Shown one piece after another: positions 53,317 to 61,242 of a DNA stretch of 64,000 nucleotides. Below the pieces are notes generated by a model that saw nothing but the letters and a program-made list of their open reading frames with translations, made no database searches and was not told where the DNA came from. Source of the stretch: Romboutsia weinsteinii (GTDB taxonomy: Bacteria > Bacillota > Clostridia > Peptostreptococcales > Peptostreptococcaceae). The DNA lies in assembly GCF_002250835.2 (NCBI RefSeq), contig NZ_NOJY02000005.1, positions 98,536 to 162,535 on the forward strand, in the 5' to 3' direction. The first letter of the stretch is position 1. Every line of letters starts with the position of its first letter. Both the position numbers and the translations under genes were made by a program.

Positions 53317-53706
53317 ATGAATAAAATTAAAAAATTTATATATGTAACAATTGGAATGATAGCATTTATTATAGGGGCAGTAGGAGTGATATTACCAGTA
53401 TTACCAACAACACCATTTTTATTATTGGCTTCAGTTTGTTTTGTAAAAGGATCAGATAGATTTGATAGATGGTTTAAATCTACTAAGATATATAAAAAGC
53501 ACCTAGAAAGTTTTGTGAAAACTAGGTCTATGACTTTAAAACAAAAAGTTACACTGATTTTATTTGCAGATGTTATGATGGCATTTCCATTTGTAATAAT
53601 AGACAATCTACATATGAGATTAACTCTAATAGCGGTAATGTTATTTAAATTATACTACTTCACATTTAGAATAAAGACAATAAAAGAAGATACAGTAAAT
53701 AGCTAA
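53317..53706 (+). CDS. YbaN/DUF454 family membrane protein
   Basis: A 129-aa protein with three or four helices. VTIGMIAFIIGAVGVILPVLPTTPFLLLASVCFVKGSDRFDRWF, then the KHLESFV segment and KTRSMTLKQKVTLI, match DUF454 (E. coli YbaN). The function is unknown. The ATG follows ATGGAGGACAGATT. It stands alone between two terminators. Confidence 0.9.
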   Translation: MNKIKKFIYVTIGMIAFIIGAVGVILPVLPTTPFLLLASVCFVKGSDRFDRWFKSTKIYKKHLESFVKTRSMTLKQKVTLILFADVMMAFPFVIIDNLHMRLTLIAVMLFKLYYFTFRIKTIKEDTVNS

Positions 53707-53724
53707 AAGTTTGTTAACATATAG

Positions 53725-53762
53725 AAAGCCCCAGGAATAATATAAATTGCTCCTGGGGCTTT
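53725..53762. terminator. Bidirectional terminator
   Basis: Perfect 12-bp arms AAAGCCCCAGGA / TCCTGGGGCTTT, between the convergent DUF454 and MATE genes. Confidence 0.9.
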
Positions 53763-53765
53763 AAA

Positions 53766-55145
53766 TTAAGCTATTTCAATGTTTTCTTTATCAGGTTCGT
53801 TAATTCTTTTAATCCATTTCTTACTTAACAGTCTTCCTGTACACCATATTGATTTTATAATCTCATCAAGTTTTAAAGCTATAAAGACTATACCAGGAGA
53901 AAGTCCAAGTACAATACCCGCAATATATCCAAGTGGAATGGATACAACCCATAAGAATAAAACATCAGCAATCATAAGGAATTTCGTATCTCCACCTGCA
54001 CGAAGTACACCTTTTGTAAGAATAGAAGATACTGATGAGAATATTACTATTATGCAAGTTGAGTCCATAAGCGAATATGCTATTTGCTTAGTAGCATCAG
54101 AGACATTATAGAAATCTACAATAACATTTTTAAGAGACAAAATAATAATAGATGATACTATACCCAGTAAAACTGACAGTGTCAAGAAGGATACACCTCT
54201 TTCCTGAGCAGCATCTAAGTTTCCTTCACCAACAGTATTTCCAATTATCACAGAACTTGAATTTGAAACACCTTGTAAAAATACCATGGTAAATTGAGTA
54301 ACAATATTTGATATACTATTTGCAGCTACCATGTCAGATCCCATCCTACCCATGACAACTGATAACATATTTAATCCCAAAACTAAGATAATATCACTTA
54401 TTAAAACAGGAAAACCAATTTTGATGTACTTATTAAGTATGTACTTATCAGTAGAGAATATATATTTTAGATTGAATTTAATCTTTTTATCAAACTTAAG
54501 TAAATAAATTATTACTACAGTAAATTCAATAATCCTTGCAGTTAAGGTAGCAATAGCAGCCCCCTCAATTCCTAAAGCTGGAGCACCGAATTTACCAAAT
54601 ATAAGTACGTAATTTAAGAATATGTTTATTAAAAATGATAGCCCAGAAGCTAACAGTCCTATTTGAACTGTTCCTACAGTTCTAAGCACTATAGTTGCAG
54701 TAGTAACTATTCCTTGCATAATAAATGATAGCGATATAACTCTTAAATACTTAGCACCTTGTTCAATAACACCAGCCTCACTAGTGTAGATTGACATTAT
54801 TTTTTCTGGGAAAAATTGTGCCAATAATAAAAATAAAACTGCAAATGCTATACTAATTTTAAATAATATAGACATAGTCTTTTTTATAGAGTTAACATCT
54901 TTTTGTCCCCAAAATTGACCTGTTAATACTCCAGATCCACCACCTAAACCAAAGTTTATTACTAAGAATATAAAACAAAACTGATTGGCTAAAGATGCAG
55001 CTGATAAGGTTACCTCTCCTAAAGAGCCTAACATCATAGTATCTGTCATACTAACACTGAATGTAATTAAACTTTGAAGTGAAATAGGAATGCCTATAGA
55101 AAGAATTCTTTTATAAAATTCTTTATCTTTTACTAATAATTGCAT
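53766..55145 (-). CDS. MATE family efflux transporter
   Basis: A 459-aa multidrug/toxic-compound exporter driven by Na+ or H+, with 12 membrane helices in two homologous halves. Motifs include FSVSMTDTMMLGSLGEVTLSAASLANQ in the first half, GLGGGSGVLTGQFWGQKD, and VLRAGGDTKFLMIADVLFLWVVSIPLGY in the second. The start is the ATG reading MQLLVKDKEFYKR, 6 nt after AAGGAGG. The open frame extends 52 residues upstream without another ribosome binding site. The substrate is not predictable. Confidence 0.93.
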   Translation of the reverse strand: MQLLVKDKEFYKRILSIGIPISLQSLITFSVSMTDTMMLGSLGEVTLSAASLANQFCFIFLVINFGLGGGSGVLTGQFWGQKDVNSIKKTMSILFKISIAFAVLFLLLAQFFPEKIMSIYTSEAGVIEQGAKYLRVISLSFIMQGIVTTATIVLRTVGTVQIGLLASGLSFLINIFLNYVLIFGKFGAPALGIEGAAIATLTARIIEFTVVIIYLLKFDKKIKFNLKYIFSTDKYILNKYIKIGFPVLISDIILVLGLNMLSVVMGRMGSDMVAANSISNIVTQFTMVFLQGVSNSSSVIIGNTVGEGNLDAAQERGVSFLTLSVLLGIVSSIIILSLKNVIVDFYNVSDATKQIAYSLMDSTCIIVIFSSVSSILTKGVLRAGGDTKFLMIADVLFLWVVSIPLGYIAGIVLGLSPGIVFIALKLDEIIKSIWCTGRLLSKKWIKRINEPDKENIEIA

Positions 55146-55284
55146 AAAAACCTCCTTGTTAATATAAAACACTAATCTTAATATATAGGCTGAAGATATT
55201 ATAGTCAATAAATATATATCGGATGAAATTAAATAAATGTGTTTATCTAAAATCAAAAAGGGTATATAAAAAATAAATAAGATA

Positions 55285-55313
55285 TTGATAATTAATATCA
55301 ACTGTTATATAAT
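55285..55313 (+). promoter_or_regulatory. Promoter/operator of the four-gene operon
   Basis: TTGATA at 55285-55290, 17-nt spacer, TATAAT at 55308-55313. The -35 is one arm of a perfect dyad TTGATA-N5-TATCAA (55285-55301), a likely repressor site. The rest of 55146-55341 is the divergent promoter region with the MATE gene. Confidence 0.7.
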
Positions 55314-55341
55314 ATCTATTGCGAAGGATAGGAGGAAAATT

Positions 55342-55656
55342 ATGTTACATAGATTTAGCAGCATGTTGTTTTTAATTGCATTTATTACTTATTTTGGTAA
55401 ATATTTTAAGTTTGTAAATAATAAACTTTGTTTAAAAGTACATATACTAACAGGAACATTAGCTTGTTTAGGGATGGTCATATATGCCATAACAGATTAT
55501 CTAAAAGATAAAGAAATAACAATATTACCAGTAGCAATTGTGAGTATATTGATAATTTTAACTGGTAAAAAAGAATTTAGAAAAAAATATAAATGGATGC
55601 ATTTAGCTTCAGTATTATTATTTGCAGGAGCATTGTCATTTCATATAATATACTAA
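55342..55656 (+). CDS. Small four-helix membrane protein with cytochrome b-like histidines
   Basis: A 104-aa integral membrane protein with four hydrophobic segments (about residues 5-20, 32-51, 58-74 and 85-103). The four histidines fall at helix positions H3, H34, H87 and H101. H87 and H101 are exactly 14 apart in the last helix, the H-x13-H spacing seen for two haem ligands in b-type cytochromes. I cannot assign a named family. Haem binding is inference. The ATG at 55342 follows ATAGGAGGAAAATT. It leads an operon with two ABC half-transporters and a YgbA protein. Confidence 0.75.
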   Translation: MLHRFSSMLFLIAFITYFGKYFKFVNNKLCLKVHILTGTLACLGMVIYAITDYLKDKEITILPVAIVSILIILTGKKEFRKKYKWMHLASVLLFAGALSFHIIY

Positions 55657-55675
55657 TAATTTAGGAGGAGAAGTA

Positions 55676-57454
55676 ATGATAAATAAAAGACTAATATCTC
55701 TTTGTGAAGAATCAAAGAAATATATAGGTTTGACAGTACTAATGAACTGGATATCTATAATTTGTAATATAGGAATAATATTATTTGTAGGAGATATAAT
55801 TAATAAGCTGTATAATAAAGATTTAAGCTTTAACATAGGTGGCTATGTGATTTTTTTAGCTTCATTAATGATAATAAGATTTATTTGCAACTATATGGCT
55901 GGGAAGTTTTCTCATAAGTCATCTGCAAAGGTTAGGTATTTATTAAGAGAAAGTATTTACAATAAGCTACTTAGATTAGGTGTAAACTACAATGATACAA
56001 TATCAACATCATCAACTGTACAAATCGCAGTAGATGGAGTAGAGGCTTTAGAAATATACTTTGGTAGGTTCTTACCACAATTATTTTATAGTTTAATTGG
56101 ACCATTAACTTTATTTGTAGTTATTGCTCAATTTAGTTTTAAGGCAGCGATAGTATTACTAGTATGTGTACCATTAATACCAATATCAATAGCATCAGTT
56201 ATGAAGTTTGCAAAAAAACTTTTAAGCAAATATTGGGGAATATATACAAACTTAGGTGATTCATTCTTAGAAAATCTTCAAGGTCTTACAACATTAAAAA
56301 TATTTGATTTAGATGAAGAAAAGAATGAAGAAATGAATAAAGAAGCTGAAACATTTAGAAATATTACTATGAAGGTACTTTCAATGCAGTTAAACTCTAT
56401 AACTATAATGGATTTAATCGCATTTGGAGGGGCAGCAGCAGGTATACTTATTGCTCTAAATGAATTATCAAAAGGAAATATAACTGTAGGTGCTACAGTA
56501 ATAATAATTTTATTATCTTCAGAGTTCTTTATACCTCTTAGATTACTAGGATCATTCTTCCACGTAGCTATGAACGGTATGGCAGCATCAGATAAAATGT
56601 TTGAGTTATTAGATGCAGAGGAAGAACAAGAACCAGTACTATCAAGAGAAGATAAAGAAAAATTAAAAGATATTTCTATTTCAATAAAAGATGTAGATTT
56701 TAGTTATGATAAAGAGAGAAGAGTACTTAATAATATAAGTGTAGAAGTTAAGAATAAATCTATGGTTGCATTAGTTGGGGAGAGTGGATGTGGTAAGAGT
56801 ACTATTACAAACCTACTTCTTAAATTAAGAAAAGTTGATAGTGGAGTAATATCTTTAAATGATGTGGATATAAACTCTATACCATTTGAAGAATTAAGAA
56901 AGAAGATAGGTTTTATAAGTCACAGTTCGTATATATTTAACTCAACGATAGAAGAAAATTTAAAAATGGGCAATGAATATGCAAGCGAAGATGAAATGTA
57001 TAATGCACTGAGAACTGCAAACTTATATGATTTTGTAGTTGGATTAGAAGATAAATTAAAGACAAAGGTAGGAGAAGGTGGTTCTCTATTATCAGGTGGA
57101 CAAAAGCAAAGACTAGCCTTAGCTAGAATGATACTTACTAATCCAGAGGTATACATATTTGATGAAGCAACTTCAAATGTTGATGTGGAAAGTGAAGATA
57201 GTATATTAAAAACTATACATGATATAGCTAAGAAAAAGACTGTAATAGTAATATCTCATAGACTTGCAAATATAAAAAATGCGGATAAGATATATGTGCT
57301 AGATAGAGGTAATATAGTAGAAAGCGGTACTCATAAGGAACTTATGAGCAATAAATCTACATACTGTAATTTATACACTAACCAAAAAAATCTAGAAAAT
57401 ATATATGAAGAAGATAATAGTAACTATAAAAAGGAGGTGGCTGTAAGTGAATAA
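55676..57454 (+). CDS. ABC transporter half, CydD-like (TMD-NBD)
   Basis: A 592-aa type IV exporter half: six helices (about residues 18-310), then an ATPase domain with Walker A GESGCGKST near 372, signature LLSGGQKQRLALARM, Walker B VYIFDEATSNVD with its catalytic Glu, and H-loop ISHRLANI. Relatives include CydD of the glutathione/cysteine exporter needed for cytochrome bd, and many multidrug exporters. It starts 19 bp after the small membrane protein and overlaps its partner by 8 bp. A haem- or thiol-related substrate is suggested only by context. Confidence 0.88.
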   Translation: MINKRLISLCEESKKYIGLTVLMNWISIICNIGIILFVGDIINKLYNKDLSFNIGGYVIFLASLMIIRFICNYMAGKFSHKSSAKVRYLLRESIYNKLLRLGVNYNDTISTSSTVQIAVDGVEALEIYFGRFLPQLFYSLIGPLTLFVVIAQFSFKAAIVLLVCVPLIPISIASVMKFAKKLLSKYWGIYTNLGDSFLENLQGLTTLKIFDLDEEKNEEMNKEAETFRNITMKVLSMQLNSITIMDLIAFGGAAAGILIALNELSKGNITVGATVIIILLSSEFFIPLRLLGSFFHVAMNGMAASDKMFELLDAEEEQEPVLSREDKEKLKDISISIKDVDFSYDKERRVLNNISVEVKNKSMVALVGESGCGKSTITNLLLKLRKVDSGVISLNDVDINSIPFEELRKKIGFISHSSYIFNSTIEENLKMGNEYASEDEMYNALRTANLYDFVVGLEDKLKTKVGEGGSLLSGGQKQRLALARMILTNPEVYIFDEATSNVDVESEDSILKTIHDIAKKKTVIVISHRLANIKNADKIYVLDRGNIVESGTHKELMSNKSTYCNLYTNQKNLENIYEEDNSNYKKEVAVSE

Positions 57455-59126
57455 TACTAAAAGACAATCAGGATTTAAGATAATGTCAAGGCTTATAAAA
57501 ATACTAAAGCCATTAACTCCTATTATGATGATAACAATAAGTTTTGGAGTATTAGGATTTTTAGCAGCTATAGCTATAACAACTCTTGGATCAATAGCTA
57601 TAGGAGATATAATTGGATTAAATATGAAGTTTAGTTTCGCCGAGGCAACTAAAATAATCATAGTGTGTGCCATATTAAGAGGTATATTAAGATATATTGA
57701 GCAATACTCAGGTCACTATATTGCCTTTAAAATACTTGCAATACTAAGAGATAAGGTGTATAAGGCATTAAGAAAGCTTGCACCATCAAAGTTAGAAACT
57801 AAAGAAAAAGGAAATTTAATATCAGTAATAACAAGTGATATAGAACTTTTAGAAGTATTTTATGCTCATACAATAGCCCCGATAGCTATAGCAATACTTA
57901 CATCATCTGTAATAGCTTATGTGTTATACACTATAAATCCTTACTTTGGATTAATAGCCGTAGTATTTTACTTAATAGTTGGAGCTTTAATACCTATATT
58001 ATCTTCTAAATTAGGTAGTGATGCAGGATTTGAGTATAGAAATGAGTTCGGTAATACTAACAGTTTCTTATTAGATTCTTTAAGGGGAATAAAGGAAGTA
58101 TTATTATTTGGTGAAGGTGAAAAAAGACTAGATAGTATAAATAAAAATAGTGATAAATTAAATGAAAAGCTTGAAGTTATAAAAGAGCATGAAGGTTTAA
58201 TAAGAGCTTGTACAGATATTACTATAATGATAGCAATTCTTGTGACTTTATTTGCGGGTGTTGAATTATTTAAGTCAAATACTATAGACTTAGGGCAAGT
58301 AATAGTAGCTATAGTATTACTTGCAAGTTCATTTGGTCCTACAGTTGCGTTAAGTAACTTATCAAATAATCTAATGCATACATTTGCATGTGCTCAAAGG
58401 CTATTCAATATATTAGATGAAGTACCTGCAGTTAAAGAAGTTGAAGGTAATGAAGACCTTAATATGGACTTTATAGATGTAAGAGATATGGAATTTAAAT
58501 ACAATGGTAGAGAAGAAGTATTATTAAAGGACATAAATCTTAATATTGAAAAAGGTGATAAGGTTGCAATTATTGGAGAAAGTGGATGTGGTAAGAGTAC
58601 TTTATTAAAATTAATAATGAGATTCTGGGATGTTAATAAAGGAAGTGTTGAAATATCTAATAGAAATATCAAAGATATACCTACAAAAGCGCTTAGAAAA
58701 TCACAGTCTTTAGTAAGTCAAGAAACGTTCTTATTTAATGACACTATAGAAAATAACCTTAAGATAGGTAAAATGGATGCTACAGAAGAAGAAATCATAG
58801 AAGCTTGTAAAAAAGCATCTGTACATGATTTTATACAAACTTTACCAAATGGGTACAAGACAAATGTTGGAGAAATAGGTTCAAACTTATCCTCTGGTGA
58901 AAAGCAAAGATTAGGTATAGCTAGAGCATTTTTACATAATGCTGATCTTATGATATTAGATGAGCCTACTAGTAACTTAGATACTCTAAATGAAGCAGAA
59001 ATACTAAAGAGTATAAAGCGTGAGTCTGATGACAAGACGATAATAATGGTATCTCATAGAAAATCAAGTACATCTATATGTGATAAAAAAGTATATGTTA
59101 AGAATAATACACTTGAGTTTAACTAA
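57447..59126 (+). CDS. ABC transporter half, CydC-like (TMD-NBD)
   Basis: A 559-aa partner of the preceding half. Six helices (about 20-315) with YIEQYSGHYIAFKILAILRDKVYKALRKLAPSKLE in the first cytoplasmic coupling region, typical of CydC. ATPase: Walker A GESGCGKST near residue 375, Walker B LMILDEPTSNLD, and the variant signature LSSGEKQRLGIAR in place of LSGGQ. The start is a GTG just after AAGGAGG within the end of the upstream gene (8-bp overlap). The two halves should form a heterodimer. Confidence 0.88.
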   Translation: MNNTKRQSGFKIMSRLIKILKPLTPIMMITISFGVLGFLAAIAITTLGSIAIGDIIGLNMKFSFAEATKIIIVCAILRGILRYIEQYSGHYIAFKILAILRDKVYKALRKLAPSKLETKEKGNLISVITSDIELLEVFYAHTIAPIAIAILTSSVIAYVLYTINPYFGLIAVVFYLIVGALIPILSSKLGSDAGFEYRNEFGNTNSFLLDSLRGIKEVLLFGEGEKRLDSINKNSDKLNEKLEVIKEHEGLIRACTDITIMIAILVTLFAGVELFKSNTIDLGQVIVAIVLLASSFGPTVALSNLSNNLMHTFACAQRLFNILDEVPAVKEVEGNEDLNMDFIDVRDMEFKYNGREEVLLKDINLNIEKGDKVAIIGESGCGKSTLLKLIMRFWDVNKGSVEISNRNIKDIPTKALRKSQSLVSQETFLFNDTIENNLKIGKMDATEEEIIEACKKASVHDFIQTLPNGYKTNVGEIGSNLSSGEKQRLGIARAFLHNADLMILDEPTSNLDTLNEAEILKSIKRESDDKTIIMVSHRKSSTSICDKKVYVKNNTLEFN

Positions 59127-59137
59127 AAGAGGATATT

Positions 59138-59437
59138 ATGAGTAGAATAGAAAAAGAAAAAAATACAATAAACTTAATGATAGACATATACTGTAGAAAA
59201 AAACATGGAAGTAAAAAAGGCGAATTATGTGAGGATTGCGCTGAACTTTTAGCATATGCTAACAAGAGATTAGATTTTTGTAAATTTGGCGAAGAAAAAA
59301 AGTTTTGTAGCAAATGCCCAATACACTGTTATAAAAAGGATATGAAGCTAAAAATTAAAGAAGTTATGAAGTTTTCAGGACCAAGGTTACTTCTATATAG
59401 TCCAATGGAAGTTATTAAGCATGTATTTGAAAAGTAG
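59138..59437 (+). CDS. YgbA_NO family Cys-rich protein
   Basis: A 99-aa cytosolic protein with seven Cys: C19 (YCRKKHG), C31 and C34 (CEDC), C48, C57, C60 and C64 (CSKCPIHCY). The pattern and RLDFCKFGEEKKFC match the nitrous-oxide-stimulated promoter / YgbA family, whose enterobacterial members are induced by NO through NsrR. The cysteines suggest a bound metal or Fe-S cluster. The biochemical activity is unknown. It lies 11 bp after the second ABC half, which ties the operon to nitrosative or redox stress (inference). Confidence 0.88.
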   Translation: MSRIEKEKNTINLMIDIYCRKKHGSKKGELCEDCAELLAYANKRLDFCKFGEEKKFCSKCPIHCYKKDMKLKIKEVMKFSGPRLLLYSPMEVIKHVFEK

Positions 59438-59477
59438 AGTTGAGTAGAAAATTTTATAATGATATAAATGTATAATA

Positions 59478-59517
59478 AAAAGCACTAAGCCATTATAGGT
59501 TTAGTGCTTTTTTTATT
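59478..59517 (+). terminator. Terminator of the ABC/YgbA operon
   Basis: AAGCACTAAGCC / GGTTTAGTGCTT (one G-U) followed by TTTTTT. Confidence 0.85.
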
Positions 59518-59592
59518 GTATTTTGTTTTAAAAAAGTTAATAAGTTTTTAAGAAAAAGTATATATAATTATCTTTTAGAAAATAATAGTAAT

Positions 59593-60225
59593 ATGAGATA
59601 TAATGAAGTATTTAATTTTAGCAATTTAATAATATTAATTGTTTTATTTTTTATTTTATTAATAATGTTTATATATTCATCATTTCATATAATTATTAAC
59701 TCTAATATAAAAGGAACAGATGTATGTATAACGTTAAACATAAAATACTTATTTAATATTATCAATATTCATAGACAGATTTATCCACCTACCAATAAGA
59801 AGCGAAGAAAAAATAAAAGGGAAGGTTATGAAAGTAAACATAAAAGTACTTTATTGGCTGGTGATATTATAAGTCTTTATAGATTAATAATAAAAGTAAA
59901 AATAGTAGAGATTTACTCAAACATAGAATTTGGAAGTACATATATTAACCTAACTTCATTTACATATTTACTTATAAATATTATTTATGGTAATGTAGCT
60001 AGTTGCTTTAATCCAGATAAAATATATCTTGGAGTAAAACCCAATTTTGTAGAAAATTATTTTTTAGCAAAAACTAAAATACATATCAAACCTTCGGTAA
60101 AAGATATTATAAAGGTAATTATAGCTCTTCGCAAAGTTAAAAAAATAAATCAATCAAATATTAAGGATGGTGATATCAATGAGAGCGACAGGGTCAATTC
60201 AGAGTCTTATGGAGACAACTCTTGA
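59593..60225 (+). CDS. DUF2953 membrane-associated protein
   Basis: A 210-aa protein with one N-terminal membrane helix (about residues 10-35), a basic loop (KKRRKNKREG), and a beta-rich body with VEIYSNIEFGSTYINLTSFTYLLINIIYG, which fits DUF2953 (B. subtilis YtfI). No clear ribosome binding site precedes the ATG. TATAAT at 59563-59568 would give a short leader. YtfI-type genes are paired with gerW/ytfJ, as here, where the 3' end overlaps the gerW start by 47 bp. Probably sporulation related. Confidence 0.85.
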   Translation: MRYNEVFNFSNLIILIVLFFILLIMFIYSSFHIIINSNIKGTDVCITLNIKYLFNIINIHRQIYPPTNKKRRKNKREGYESKHKSTLLAGDIISLYRLIIKVKIVEIYSNIEFGSTYINLTSFTYLLINIIYGNVASCFNPDKIYLGVKPNFVENYFLAKTKIHIKPSVKDIIKVIIALRKVKKINQSNIKDGDINESDRVNSESYGDNS

Positions 60226-60595
60226 GACTATTAAAGGTTCTATTGATGCAAATACAATAGTTGGAGATCCTATTAAAACAGATAATACTGTAGTAGTACC
60301 AATATCAAAGGTAACTATAGGATTTGGTATAGGTGGAGGAGAATACTCCAAAGGCTATGATAAAAAAGAAGTTCATAAAGAGAATGAAAAAGGTGATACA
60401 AACTTTGCTGGAGGTAGTGCTGGGGCAATTTCAGTTCAGCCAGTTGCTTTTGTAGTAGTAGAAGATGGACAAACTAGACTAATGAGCTTAGATGATAATA
60501 TTAATTTGGTAGACAACATACTTACAATTACTCCAAAGGTAATAGAAAAAATACAAAATTTCTCAAATCATAATAAGAAAAATGATAACAGATAG
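60179..60595 (+). CDS. gerW: GerW family sporulation protein (YtfJ)
   Basis: A 138-aa protein with SIQSLMETTLETIKGSIDANTIVGDPI at the N-terminus and the family core VVVPISKVTIGFGIGGGEY, a Gly-rich stretch FAGGSAGAISVQPVAFVVV, and a C-terminal helix. In Bacillus, GerW is needed for the response to alanine germinants and is made during sporulation. The ATG at 60179 follows AAGGATGGTGAT. The ATG at 60167 lies within this site. It is embedded in the end of the DUF2953 gene, implying coupled translation. Confidence 0.92.
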   Translation: MRATGSIQSLMETTLETIKGSIDANTIVGDPIKTDNTVVVPISKVTIGFGIGGGEYSKGYDKKEVHKENEKGDTNFAGGSAGAISVQPVAFVVVEDGQTRLMSLDDNINLVDNILTITPKVIEKIQNFSNHNKKNDNR

Positions 60596-60596
60596 A

Positions 60597-60644
60597 TATT
60601 AAAATAAAGCATAATAATTAGTTAAATTATGCTTTATTTTAATA
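60597..60644 (+). terminator. Terminator after gerW
   Basis: Perfect 19-bp stem (60597-60615 and 60626-60644, core AAAGCATAAT / ATTATGCTTT) with a 10-nt loop. Confidence 0.9.
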
Positions 60645-60767
60645 TAAAAACTATCTAATGTATTTTAATTTCATATTAAAACAATTTAAATAGATAATAA
60701 TAATTAGGTATAGTATAATTAAAAAGAACGTAAATACAATGCCTATAAGCATTTTGAGGTGGATAAT

Positions 60768-61211
60768 ATGAATAATAAGAGAGAGTTAATCGTACCATTA
60801 ATGGAGGGTATGAATAATTTTTATAAATTGATGAGGGTTTTAAGTAAAGAAAGATATAAAAGTGAGAAAGTGTTAACGGAGAAGCAATTCTTTGCATTAG
60901 TAGAAATGAAAAAATACGAGAAAATAGAGCTTAAAAATTTAAGCAAAGATTTAACTGTATCAAATTCAAGTTTATGTATATTATTGAATAAATTAGTAGA
61001 TCAAGGGTATGTTTATAGAGAAGAAGATAGTAATGATAGAAGAAATACTTTCTATGCTCTAACAGAAGAAGGAAAACTTGTTACAAATGAAGAAATAGAA
61101 AGATTTATAGAGATTATTGAAGCTAAAGTAGAAGTGCTAGAAGAATCAAAGCAAAATAGACTACTTACAGCTTTAGATGATGTAAATAGTCTAATGAAAG
61201 AGCTTATATAA
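60768..61211 (+). CDS. MarR family transcriptional regulator
   Basis: A 147-aa regulator with the MarR winged helix: LTEKQFFALVEMKKYEKIELKNLSKDLTVSNSSLCILLNKLVDQGYVYREEDSNDRRNTFYALTEEG carries the recognition helix and the DxRxx wing (about residues 43-107). The ligand is unknown. The ATG at 60768 follows GAGGTGGATA. A GTG at 60759 overlaps that site. TATAAT at 60714-60719 is a likely -10. It lies 31 bp ahead of pepA, which it may control together with itself. Confidence 0.9.
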   Translation: MNNKRELIVPLMEGMNNFYKLMRVLSKERYKSEKVLTEKQFFALVEMKKYEKIELKNLSKDLTVSNSSLCILLNKLVDQGYVYREEDSNDRRNTFYALTEEGKLVTNEEIERFIEIIEAKVEVLEESKQNRLLTALDDVNSLMKELI

Positions 61212-61242
61212 TAAAATCTAAAATAAATATAGGGGGTAGGAC

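Noticed and set aside
55285..55301. FNR/CRP-type site
   Set aside because: The half-sites TTGAT and ATCAA are 7 nt apart instead of 4.
55146..55301. N-terminal 52-residue extension of the MATE protein
   Set aside because: The AAGGAGG-ATG at 55145 is ideal and begins at the usual family start. The upstream part lies in the divergent promoter region.
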